Positions 49,441-59,242 of a DNA stretch of 64,000 nt are shown piece after piece (the first letter of the stretch is position 1; every line of letters begins with the position of its first letter). The notes below the pieces were generated by a model. That model searched no databases, was not told the origin of the DNA, and saw only the letters and a list, made by a program, of their open reading frames with translations. A program made the translations under genes and the position numbers. Source of the stretch: Strigamia acuminata. Taxonomy: Eukaryota; Arthropoda; Chilopoda; Geophilomorpha; Linotaeniidae. The DNA lies in contig OX442314.1 in the NCBI GenBank assembly GCA_949358305.1, positions 61,017,369 through 61,081,368 of the forward strand, written 5' to 3'.

Positions 49441-52308
49441 ATGGAGCTCCGAGACACATGGGGAGCGCTCAGCCCCGCATGCATAGTGCGAGCGGGCATA
49501 TATCGAGGCGTACTGCCCGATTTTCTGCGCCGCTGCTTTGGCGAAGATGCGAAGCCATACCGCCTGCGCGTATTATTTTCGCGCGCCCTCGCCAAGCGTT
49601 GGGTTAACGATTGTACACTCCTGGACGCGTTCCCGGAGTCGGTGCGAAACGTCGTCGCTGCAGAGCTCGCTCGCATCGATGACCCGAAGTCACCAATCTT
49701 CCACCCGGCCCTGTCGAGCCAATACTCCGGCAGGCCGGCGGAGGAGCATGTGTTGTTCGCGTGGCAAGCGGCCGAGACCGAGGAGGCCCGCGAAGAAGTG
49801 TATCAACACTACCGCCAGCAGCTAATCGACACTGCGCCGGCGGTTGCAGAGCGGATTTTGCAAGACGACGGAATGAGCACCGCCGATATACATCTGTGGT
49901 GCGAGCAGATTCGGCAGGGAGAAGTTACGCCACAGTGGCGACCGAGAATGGGGATTCTCACGTCACAAGCTGAAATGTGGCAACTCCACTATTTGGGAAT
50001 TCTCGGCCCCAAATATAATTTCCCAAGGAAGCGCAAGCGCTCCAAGGGAACCGGGGGCAGCGAATCGCGCTCCCCGGGACGGTCGAAGAAACAGTGCGTC
50101 GAACAGCACTCGACCGTCAACGATGGAGCGGGAACGTCAGCGCAGCCACCGCGCGACCCCGCGAATTACACCAGACCAAGGGTGTTCGTCAACCGTCAGA
50201 TGAAAGACGGTAAAGAGACTCGAGAAGTCTGGATTTCGGGTGACGAAGAGCGAGTCTCTCGTCCCCGTGTCGGCAGACATCCGCTAACTCATCGTGAGCA
50301 GCGGAAACGAGACCGCAAAGAGCGGTATTTCGCTCGCTGCGAGGCGCGAGGAATTCCCCTTCCCGAACACGCTCTCAAAGCAATCGAAGCGAAGGAAGCG
50401 AGAGAGGCACGATCGAAGTCGAGTGGCCGATCTTCCGGGGAGCGTCGCGTCCTAGCGCCAGACACGCGGGACCTTCGCGAGATCATCACCCAGATGAAAC
50501 GCAAGAAATTGTCTCGTTTCGACCCCGCGATGCAGTTCGCTCGCAAGATGGGCGTCGTCGAGCATGGTACCGTGATTCCACACGAAGTGGCACGGTGGTT
50601 AAGCGAATATGTCAATTCGCGACCGCGTGTAGAAAACGCGCCTACGGCCGTCGTTCCACCGACGAGTACTGTAAGCCAGCTCCCGGCACTCCAAGTCACG
50701 CCGACTGGAGTGCAAGCGACGCTGCCACCGCCAACACAACAGTCTTTGACGTTGCTGTTGCCGACGCAGTCATCAACGTCGCAACCGTTGCCAGCACAGC
50801 AGTCCCTGACGCTGCCGCCGCCGACACAGCCGCTGCCGCCGCCGACGCAGCCCCCGCCGCCGCCGCCGCCGATGCCGGGTTCGAGCACTACGCCGAACTT
50901 GGCCGTCGACGACTCGGTGATGTTGCCCGTTCACCAGAGCATTGCGCGGGAATGCCATAACGCCCGATTCGGAGAATATTACCCGAGCAAGGCAAGACAC
51001 GACCGCACCGCGATGTGGTATGAACAGCGTGACGAAAACGCACGGCTGGCTCGAGAAGCAGCCAATCCATCGATCGAAGAGCTCTTGGCCTTCGCATTTG
51101 TGATGGAGGACCCGAGAGCCGCCGCCGCTGCTCTGCAGGGCGCCGACGTCACTCAGCGCCATTTCATCGAGTGGGGGATTTCGATGATGCGGCACCACTC
51201 GCGCGCGTTCGCTGCAGATCCTGATCGCAGCAACCCTGTAAATCGGCGCAGTCTACAGCTGGCTTTGACGAAAATCATGGTCCAGTTATTGACCCCCTCG
51301 CTCTTTGGGGTCGGACGACAGGCGATGGCCTGTTGGTCCGTAGTCGACAGAGAGGGTGTGCAGATACCTCGCGCACTCGTTGGGGAATGGAGCGCCATTC
51401 TCCCCAACCCGGCGATGACTCGCTTCGAGCTGACCCGGGACGTGGTGAACCCCGAATGGGAGGGGTATAAGTTGCGGAGCATGGCCTTCCGCCACGCCGT
51501 TACCACGTGGGAGCCAACACCGTCAGCGCAGTCACACGCAATGATGGTCACGAGTGAAGAGCCGATGGAGAGCGACGCCGCCTCTTCGACTGCTTCACGT
51601 GGAGCCCCAACTCCACCTCCGCCGCCGCCACCGATGCCACCAGCGGCGACACCACAGACACCCGTCCTATCAAATGCGGCGGGTAAGCCCAGACGCTTGT
51701 TATGTCGGACGCCACCAACGATGTCCGCCGCTCGCCAGAGCCTGACGCCTCCCGCAGCCCAACAAGCGCGGGAAGAGACTGTCCAACAAGCGGTAGTTCC
51801 GAAGAGCGCCAAGCCAGCGAAAGCGGCGAAGCTTCAGACGAACTATTATGAGAAGTTGTGTGACGAGTTCTCTCAGCTGTCGATGACGACGGCGACGCGC
51901 AAATTCATCCTCGCGCAGAGAGACAAGGGGAAATCGGTATTCGTTTGGCTACACAACCAGGTGCGCCAGACCACCGATTTGATCCTCCATCAGCGTTTGC
52001 TGAGGGCCCACCGTGCGCCTCGAACGGCCGCGGAGGCGAACGCGATCCGGCACACCAATTCCGGGTTTTCGGCGTTCATTCCGCGGGTTTGGCTGCATGA
52101 GAGGAGACGTGCCCCGTACGAGCCAGCCGGCGGCCACGCATTGTGCTTCATTTCCGAGCACGAGGACCCCCGCGACCAGTCTTCAGCCTTGGTTGGAGAT
52201 CTGGTTTTGCCGCCCGGCGTTGTGCCGCCCGGCGCTGAGCCGCCCGTCCCTGGAGTGAGTTTCGCCCAGGCGATGGATCCAGCGTCGGGTCCCAGCAAGA
52301 AGGATTGA
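49441..52308 (+). CDS. Element C third ORF, exon 2: large nuclear-type accessory protein
   Basis: 955 residues from the ATG directly after the acceptor. The N-terminal part (ELRDTWGALSPACIVRAGIY onward) is globular in character. A nuclear-localisation-like motif PRKRKRSK lies at about residue 195. The basic segment REQRKRDRKERYFARCEARG followed by IPLPEHALKAIEAKE resembles the stretch before the zinc module of element B's ORF (basic run, GIP, KGE), but the CxxCxGxG module is missing here. A proline/glutamine-rich linker with long P runs follows, then a second folded-looking part and another P-rich linker. It ends 40 bp before the 3' LTR. No env features. Function unknown. Confidence 0.75.
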   Translation: MELRDTWGALSPACIVRAGIYRGVLPDFLRRCFGEDAKPYRLRVLFSRALAKRWVNDCTLLDAFPESVRNVVAAELARIDDPKSPIFHPALSSQYSGRPAEEHVLFAWQAAETEEAREEVYQHYRQQLIDTAPAVAERILQDDGMSTADIHLWCEQIRQGEVTPQWRPRMGILTSQAEMWQLHYLGILGPKYNFPRKRKRSKGTGGSESRSPGRSKKQCVEQHSTVNDGAGTSAQPPRDPANYTRPRVFVNRQMKDGKETREVWISGDEERVSRPRVGRHPLTHREQRKRDRKERYFARCEARGIPLPEHALKAIEAKEAREARSKSSGRSSGERRVLAPDTRDLREIITQMKRKKLSRFDPAMQFARKMGVVEHGTVIPHEVARWLSEYVNSRPRVENAPTAVVPPTSTVSQLPALQVTPTGVQATLPPPTQQSLTLLLPTQSSTSQPLPAQQSLTLPPPTQPLPPPTQPPPPPPPMPGSSTTPNLAVDDSVMLPVHQSIARECHNARFGEYYPSKARHDRTAMWYEQRDENARLAREAANPSIEELLAFAFVMEDPRAAAAALQGADVTQRHFIEWGISMMRHHSRAFAADPDRSNPVNRRSLQLALTKIMVQLLTPSLFGVGRQAMACWSVVDREGVQIPRALVGEWSAILPNPAMTRFELTRDVVNPEWEGYKLRSMAFRHAVTTWEPTPSAQSHAMMVTSEEPMESDAASSTASRGAPTPPPPPPPMPPAATPQTPVLSNAAGKPRRLLCRTPPTMSAARQSLTPPAAQQAREETVQQAVVPKSAKPAKAAKLQTNYYEKLCDEFSQLSMTTATRKFILAQRDKGKSVFVWLHNQVRQTTDLILHQRLLRAHRAPRTAAEANAIRHTNSGFSAFIPRVWLHERRRAPYEPAGGHALCFISEHEDPRDQSSALVGDLVLPPGVVPPGAEPPVPGVSFAQAMDPASGPSKKD

Positions 52309-52335
52309 TCGCTCCGAACACCGGCGGTCAGAGCT

Positions 52336-52347
52336 GGGAGGGGGACG
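52336..52347 (+). other. Element C polypurine tract
   Basis: GGGAGGGGGACG abuts the 3' LTR. Confidence 0.75.
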
Positions 52348-53343
52348 TGTGGTGACCCGACTGGGGTGGGGCACGAAGAGTTTCTCTCGTGGCCTACATA
52401 CGGGTAAAGAAGGGGAGTCGCACGCGCGCCTCCCTTCCCTCAGAGCATTGACATCCAGTCAATGGACGGGCGTCTGCCCTGGGGGAGTGGGGGAGATTCG
52501 TCTTCTCCACTATTGGGTGGCTTTAGTCACCTGTCACCCCCCGCTTTGTGCAAAGGAATTCGCCTTGCACTGAGCGGGCAGAACCAACACAAAAATCAAC
52601 CAAGATACACGTAAAAGCCAAACGTCCTAAAACGATCAAGCCTAAGTACAAAGACTTCAGGAGTGACCTAGGACAAGGGACTTTCAACGTGAGTACGATT
52701 GATTTGTGTTAACCTCCGCAGAGTAACCTGCGAAACAAGATTACCACACTATTTTAGCAAGCCAGCTAGAAATAGTAAACCTACTCCAATTTAGCGAGTT
52801 GTGCAGACAAACGGTCGCACAAGCCTAAATTGCAGTAACCACGACGAGCGTTCCCGCCGCTGTGTGTATCGCCGGGAACCACCAAGCGTCCGCCGCTGTG
52901 TGATCGCCGGACACCTAAACAAAACCCTAAACCTAGACAACAGACCAGAAGTAAGACCTTTTAGGCATTCACTCGCGCCCGACCAGCGTGAGCCCGAAGG
53001 ACCGAACGAGAAACGTGAGATGAGGACGCCATTCATTGCCACGCCGGCCCAAGACGACACCACGTTGCCACGCGGACGCCATCTTGGATCCACAGCGACA
53101 AAGGACGACCTCGACCAGTTTCCCGCCAACTTCACACCCCTTTCCTCTTACCTTTTTATTCCCTTACATATTTTATTCCCTTTTAACTGTATATTCCCGT
53201 ATAATAAATACATTTATTATATTTACCTTTTACATTGTCTTGCCGTGTTACATTATTTGGGTAACCGCTTGAGTAAAGCGGTATTGCAAGATCAGAGAGT
53301 GACTCATACCACGTATCAGCGACAGACCGAGTTGAGCGCGACA
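52348..53343 (+). repeat. Element C 3' LTR
   Basis: 996 bp; two differences from the 5' copy, both of the C-to-T/G-to-A kind at CpG. Followed by the CAAC duplication. Confidence 0.93.
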
Positions 53344-53377
53344 CAACTCTGTGGATTATTTTTGATTACGTTTTTAA

Positions 53378-53811
53378 CCCTTCCAACCCGAAAGAATTGG
53401 CCTCCCATCTCTCCCTAAGATGGGCATTATTTGACCCAGATTCTGCGCATGCGCAAAATCCGGGTCTTAAAGATTTCCGAAGGAATTTGGCCAACACGTG
53501 TGTTTTTGACAACAACAAAGATGGCCGCTGCGACACCTGGTGGCAATGATTGACATTAGCGGAGCCTGCTGATGATCATAATTTATGTCCTTTGGAATCC
53601 TAAGATGGGTCTTTTTTGACCCAGTTAAACTTTGAGTTCAAATTATAGAAAAACTTAAAAAATTAAAAAAGTTTCAACTGTGGTATAGTGTCTAGTGATG
53701 TTTCAAAGGAATAGTCAGCAAAAATCAGAGAGAAAAAAAAATTATTTCTTATAAAAATAATGATTTTTTTAAAACAGGGTCACAAAATGACCCATCTCAG
53801 GGTTGGAAGGG
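53378..53811. mobile_element. piggyBac-like MITE
   Basis: TTAA on both sides (53,374-53,377; 53,812-53,815), ends CCCTTCCAACCC and GGGTTGGAAGGG, an exact 12-bp inverted repeat starting CCCT. It contains GGGTCA/TGACCC motifs like those in the 35.8-kb MITE. Non-coding. Confidence 0.75.
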
Positions 53812-54012
53812 TTAATGCTATCCAGAAGCAAAATGAGTGAGTAGAAAGCGCCTGTGTGTTCTCCTCCCCACTGGAGGAGTCATGTTTTTACCCAGCCAGA
53901 TGAGTTTTGCAGCCAGGCCTATTTCTTCTTCTTCAGTTAGGCCTAAGATTTGGCCTGTGATTTCATCTAGAGTTTTATCCACTATACAACCGCGGCAGAG
54001 CAACGGGAGAGT

Positions 54013-54280
54013 TGCTCAGTACATGCACTTCTTCTCCACGTGTGCCACGTGTGCTTGCAACATCCCCGACGTAAAGCTCAAGCCCCTTCTTTTGTCGCTC
54101 ATTGGCTCAAGGGCCTACCGAAATATACAGCAGTCTGCTCATCCTTTGGAACTTGTGAATTTAAAATATCAAGAGGTAGTGGACCTCATGTCCACTCATT
54201 TGGAGTCGATTGTTAAAGCTGCTATTTTTGCGGAAAATAAATGTTGTTTAAAATGTTTCCATACGTGCGGATCAGTCTGA
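54013..54280 (+). pseudogene. Gag-like fragment
   Basis: The plus strand reads LKPLLLSLIGSRAYRNIQQS followed by LELVNLKYQEVVDLMSTHLE. This matches the pattern F-L-x-x-i-G-x-x-a-y-x-l-l ... p-x-x-x-s-y-x-e-l-v-x-x-l-x-x-h found in gag proteins of many gypsy-type elements and gag-derived genes. No zinc knuckle or pol accompanies it and it ends in a stop at 54,278. It is either an old retroelement remnant or an exon of a gag-derived gene. Confidence 0.45.
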
Positions 54281-54386
54281 AAATTTAATCAGACATTACT
54301 TGAGTGGTATATTTAATAATCCTAAAAGCAAAATTAAATCAAAATATTAGAAGTTAATTTTTTTCAAATTTTTCGTCATTCTACAG

Positions 54387-54594
54387 ACTTTTTGGACGCA
54401 CCTTATGATGACATGCAATCTTTGAGCGAATTGGCTATTTCTGAAGTGTCATTGGTCATATCTAAAGCAAGGAATTTTTCAACGGAAAATGAGGCAATTG
54501 ATGTTGCAAAACTCAACCAAAAATGCAAAATCTATTTAAATTTGCGTCGGTATCTATTGAAATTAATCTGTAATAACTTTCTTCGCAATCAAAA
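54387..54594 (+). CDS. Exon-like segment cut by element D
   Basis: It follows an acceptor (TTTTTCGTCATTCTACAG) and stays open up to the insertion point of element D. The peptide (DAPYDDMQSLSELAISEVSL, later LRRYLLKLICNNFL) is amphipathic and coding-like. It may continue from the gag-like segment at 54,013-54,280. Family not recognised. Confidence 0.3.
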
Positions 54595-55155
54595 TGTGAC
54601 CAACTGGCCACCGCCAGTCGGCACTGACAACAGTAAAGAGAGGTCCTCAGCAGCTCCTACGGCTTACCGTCGGAGCTGCGTCCTGATTGTAGCCAATCAG
54701 GGCAGAGGATTCTGCAAGGTCTCTACGAGGTCCGGACTGACCACGAGGGACAGAACAACACCAGCCACGAGAGTGACTGGTCGCGTTGCTACGATGAAGG
54801 AGACGACGATGAAACAGGCAATGCCAATAACCAACAAGGTCGCCCTCATGTTTGAAGGAACTTGAGCCGACCCGTCGGGCCGTGCTGCAAGGCTCGGCGT
54901 GGCATTAGACTAACCGACCACGCTGCCCATGTGGCCCTCGGCCACGTGGTCAGCGGTTGGTCTGGGTTGGGTTGCTGAAGGGCAACCCAACAACCAAGGC
55001 GATAACACGATGGACATGCTAACCCCTAGACAACCACGGCAACAAAGAGTATCAATCCTAAACTGTGTGTCCTTTGTGTTGTATTTGCATCGTGAATGGT
55101 GTCCAATAGTCCCACGGCCCTCCCCTGGCCGCGAGACAACCGTCCGCCACTCACA
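54595..55155 (+). repeat. Element D 5' LTR
   Basis: TGTGACCAACTGGCCACC ... CCGTCCGCCACTCACA, 561 bp. Both ends match element A's LTR read in the same direction (TGTGACCAGCTG ... CCGTCCGAACACTCACA), and the primer site follows directly. Confidence 0.75.
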
Positions 55156-55157
55156 AT

Positions 55158-55175
55158 TGTGGGCCCGTCCATGAT
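55158..55175 (+). other. Element D primer-binding site
   Basis: TGTGGGCCCGTCCATGAT after a 2-nt AT spacer, one base different from element A's site. tRNA-Pro-like. Confidence 0.6.
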
Positions 55176-55558
55176 ATTTTCGAACCTAAATGGGAGAAAT
55201 TTTCGTTTCTTTTTCTTTAGGGGAGATTTTTTCCGGTCACAATGTGTGACAAGGGGGTCATTTCTGTTATAGCAATGACCAGCGCAGCGGCGCTGGCATG
55301 ATTTCGTAACAGAGTGGCCTTGGACCCATGTCCAACAAAATTATTGAGCGGCACATGTCTTCCATGCCTGGGTAATGGCATGAATGGGACTTGTGCAACT
55401 CTCTCTTTCCGCAATTCTTCTAGTTTTTTCAAATAAGCTTTGGGTGATCAAAGCTGTTGAGAAGATGGGGATTTTTGCAACCTCTTCCTTTATTTTATTT
55501 TCTTGGTGCGCAGCCCATTCCAAAGCGGTGGACCAGCGCTGGAGTTGTTTGACGCTGA
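55176..55558 (+). other. Element D leader with splice-acceptor-like site
   Basis: Related in order to element A's leader (purine block, TGTGACAAGGGGGTCA, then the TTATTTTATTTTCTTGGTGCGCAG acceptor ending at 55,513). Confidence 0.55.
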
Positions 55559-56733
55559 TTCGAGGTGGCGGCCGCAAATTGCGCAATTTGCGCGACCAGA
55601 AACCCAAGGCGGATTGGCGAAAGCGGGCATAAAGCCAAATGCCACACTCCAGTGGGTTTTACTGGAATACCGTGGGCCGGGCAAGAATGCGGCGATAAAG
55701 GTAGCCCGGAGAAGTGGCGAGGCAGCAGGTGGGTCAGGTGGGTTTTGGCAATCCCGCCGATAACATCGCGTCTCCATTCTCAGGCGCATCAGCGGCGGGA
55801 TAACCCACGAGCTCCTGTTGTGGTTGGGCGGGCGCGTTTGGCTACTGAGGGCGAACGTTTACGACGGATTGGCGAGCGTAACGCCCATTTGCTGGAGGAC
55901 ATCGTCCAGCTGCAGGGGCTCCAGCGTCAGGTCCATGATGGATTTGCAGCTGCAAGAGAGGCGTCTGATTTGCCTGCTGCCGCTGCCGTGCTGTCAGAGC
56001 GATTGGCGCCAAGTTCATCTCAGTTTTTTAACATCGCTTCTGGAGTGATGGTGCCCCAATGCCGATCGGTGCCAACGTTGCAGCGCGTGCTGGAGGTTCC
56101 ACCGGCTTAAGTGAGCGAGATAGTGGATGATTTGCCAGAATTTTGTGTGGTTCCGCCGCCAATTGATGAAGCGGCCTTGTCAACCGCGCTGTTGCCAGTT
56201 GGGCAACCTACCTGTGATATGGACGAGATAGCGACTCCTTTTGGTGTGGACCTGCGGCGGGATTGGGCCAAGACTGACATGGAGTGGCTGATTCGATGCC
56301 ACGACGAGGCGACGCGCCGTCGTGAAGCCGTTTTTCCGGGAAGAATGGTTCCTCGTTCTTCACCCTCCCAATTGGAGCAGTCGATGGATTACGTCGGGGA
56401 ACTGCCCAATTTGCGCGTTTGTTTGACTGACGCCGAACGGGGTGTCGAGTTTTTGCCAGAGTCATCGGGTGATGAAGAGGACGATGATGCGTGCCCGCGA
56501 CGACAGCTTTTGCCCGTTTTCACCGGCCGTCCGGTCCAGCGTGACCTGCCGTTTCCAACTCAACCAGAGGATCTGACGACCGCGATTAAGAAGGTGATTG
56601 ATTTGCAGCACCGGAAGCGAGATTTTGTTACGGTTCGTGAGCTCGAGCTATATTTCGAGACGATTATGGCGCGTGCAATCTTCGACTCGCTTTTCCCCAT
56701 GGGTGCCCTCGAATGGGAAGGTCCATCGCGATG
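55559..56733 (+). pseudogene. Element D internal ORF, broken by a stop and by element E
   Basis: One reading frame is open from 55,559 to 56,733 except for a single TAA at 56,108-56,110, and it is then cut by element E's LTR. The first part has CAICATRN ... HKAKC, a possible CCHC-like cluster, and a helical stretch (ERNAHLLEDIVQLQGLQRQV). The second part has VVPPPIDEAALST, an acidic run and LQHRKRDFVTVRELELYFET. It resembles neither A's Gag nor Pol. The last segment is vaguely like the C-terminal part of B's third ORF, which would make D a derivative lacking gag-pol. That is speculative. Confidence 0.45.
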
Positions 56734-58647
56734 TGTGACGGTGACGACCACAACTCCCATTTAACAATGGTACCGGGAAGAGATCGCAATAAATAAACAG
56801 TGAATACAATACGAGATAAATACAAGACAGTTTATTGTTGGCAAACAATATGGATGAGCTAAATTATACATAGGACTAATGCCGACATTTGGCAAGTTAA
56901 ATCAGCTATTAAACTATACAAAGAATTGGCCAACTGGCCCTAGAATAATATCACTACGGGTCTGGAATATGGGAGCGGTTTCCCCATCGCTCGACCTGAT
57001 TATAGATGTCATCTTAAGCCGGATGGCTGTGTCCTGGAGTCCGATACGGCTTCGCTGGTTTCCTTGGTTCGCTGTGTAAACTATCGCACGTCGATAAATC
57101 GAATGATCTGAGCATTGCGGTTGACTTTGTCTGCACCGCCACAACTTTGGGAGGATATTGGTGTAAGTAAATGTATTCATTTACTTATCAATATTCCACT
57201 TATGAATTATATTTAATTCATATCGTTGTGAATTCTTATTTAGATATTTCGGGAATAAGTTGTCGTCAACTTATCGGTTATATTGAGTTCAATATGAGAT
57301 TAAGTCTTCTGACTTGATTTTGGTCCAACTGGTTGTCGAGTTTAAGTTTTTCTGTTATAAATAAAATGAAGATTAAGCTTCCCGTCGCAACACACAATTG
57401 CCATCGATTAGAATATACGCCTTGCCATGCAGAACGGTATCAAGCGTCCCCGGCGTCGCAGCACGGTCGTCCATCGAGTGGTTGACGGTACCACGTACAC
57501 AGGGGTCGATAGCTCGCGGCTCCGCACAGCAGTTTTATCTCTCGCGGTACTAATAATAGACCGACTGCTTTGGCATCGAATACCATGAGAATCAGCTTGC
57601 CAAACACTTGGTGCTACTCGTGGTTACTGTAAAACAGACTGCTTTGGCACCATCAGGTGAAGGAACCGATTCTCAACAATACCGATGCTACTCGTGGTAA
57701 CGGAATACGTTCATACCGAAAAAGACAACTTGGTCCTGTCCGGAGGATACTGAATTGCACAACGGCGGGTTCTCCTTCGGCGTCGCAACCGTAGACTGTA
57801 ACATTTATGCAACATAATAATCCCAGCACTTCGACTTCAATTGCCGGCGGTGGCATGATTCTGTAGAATCATGCAACGGTTCTTTGCGAATAAATCAACA
57901 AAGAACCAAAAGGTTTTTTACGTGAACAACGAATCATATTTCTTAAGTAACAATACCAAACAGAAAATAATCAAACAGAGCTGCGGAATGGCCGATTGTT
58001 TGGGTTTATATAACCTGACTGGATTTAAGGATTTAATCCAGTCATCCAATTGGAACATGGGTTCCACGAATCCCTCCAATCCCGTATCACCGGAAGTGGA
58101 TACGGAGGAGCATTTATGCAAATTATGCTAATCCTTGTTACAACCGGAACTGGATACCCAGGACCGGAAATGGGTTCCACCAATCAGATTGATCGGTTGA
58201 CCGATTGATCGCTAAACATTCTGTCCCGCAGAAATGGAAGTTACATTGTATTTAACAATGTCAGATACTTAATATATATTTATATTAATATTTAACACAA
58301 TTTATTCACTTGATTAAATATACGTTTATATTTAATCATGAGGTTTTCAAGTTCGTATTCGAATTTATCGCTAATTGCGATCGCGCCATCTAGTGGCAAT
58401 ATGGAGCATTGACAAATGCGGGTTTTAGCAGACGAATCTTCGTAATTATGCCGTGATACTTTAGTATCATGTGGAAATTAGTGTTTATTCTTAATAAACG
58501 AACATCTTTGTATTTGAAACATCATAAATGACTTTATTCTAGACATTTATCAGTTTTACACAGAATATTGTAAAAATACCATCATATTGGCGCAACAGCG
58601 CTTTCTTGATAGAAAATAGGCATTTATAGCCATTGTAAACCGTCATA
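56734..58647 (-). repeat. Element E 3' LTR
   Basis: On the plus strand TGTGACGGTGACGACCACAACTCCC ... CCGTCATA, about 1,914 bp. The beginning and several internal blocks match B's LTR; the last bases are CATA instead of CACA. The open frames inside are not genes. Confidence 0.8.
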
Positions 58648-59242
58648 CATCCCCCTTAATAACACAACTATATAATATTTTATAGAGTTTTCGTTATTCT
58701 CCTAATTAGCATAAATGCTATTTTCGGACTTGATGTATCTTGGAGATACCGTGACTTCCAATTTCGAATTTGAGTTTACATAAACTAACTTGAATTATCT
58801 AAGTTCTGATTTTCTGCCGAAATAATCTTTTCTAATAGCCTAAATTCAAGTCCAGAATTTATTTCCAAGTCTTCTTTTTGAAGAAACTTTCGTCATACAT
58901 AAAATCATCATTTGTGTTATCACAAAATATTTATTTCATATGCCTAGTCAGATGTATCGCTATAAATATACAATAAATAGCTTTTAGATGATAAGAGTTG
59001 ACAATTTAAGAATCAAAATGTCCCCCTTAATTGTCATGACCGGAGTCACTTGGTATTCTTTGTACAATTGACTAATTTTAATTTAAACTAGTTGTCTTTT
59101 AATACTGTAATATTACTTTTCGAGAATTGTTAATTTTAACTTTATATTTTGTCCCCCTTTTCTTTAGAAGAGAGGTCATGATTTTTAGAAGAGGATTTTC
59201 TGTTTACACTATAATCGGGGAATCTTTGTGTATCATATCATG
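58648..59242 (-). other. Element E 3' untranslated region and polypurine tract
   Basis: It begins at the LTR with the tract TTAAGGGGGATG (minus strand). It contains two further CCCCCTTAATT / CCCCCTTTTC words (near 59,021 and 59,153), possibly extra polypurine-like sites. Confidence 0.5.

Larger units (their letters stand above)
39828..53343 (+). mobile_element. LTR retrotransposon C, Ty3/gypsy type, complete
   Basis: 13.5 kb, plus strand, flanked by CAAC on both sides (39,824-39,827; 53,344-53,347). LTRs of 996 bp differ at two positions seen by eye. It contains a tRNA-Pro-like primer site, gag, pol in the -1 frame, a spliced third ORF and a polypurine tract. Everything is open, so it is probably recent. 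Confidence 0.93.
54595..56733 (+). mobile_element. LTR retrotransposon D, A-family relative, left part only
   Basis: 5' LTR, primer site and leader on the plus strand, related to element A. The internal part is interrupted at 56,733 by element E; its continuation lies beyond the window. Confidence 0.75.

Noticed and set aside
57871-58131. 86-residue plus-strand ORF
   Set aside because: Lies in the element E LTR and has no recognisable features.
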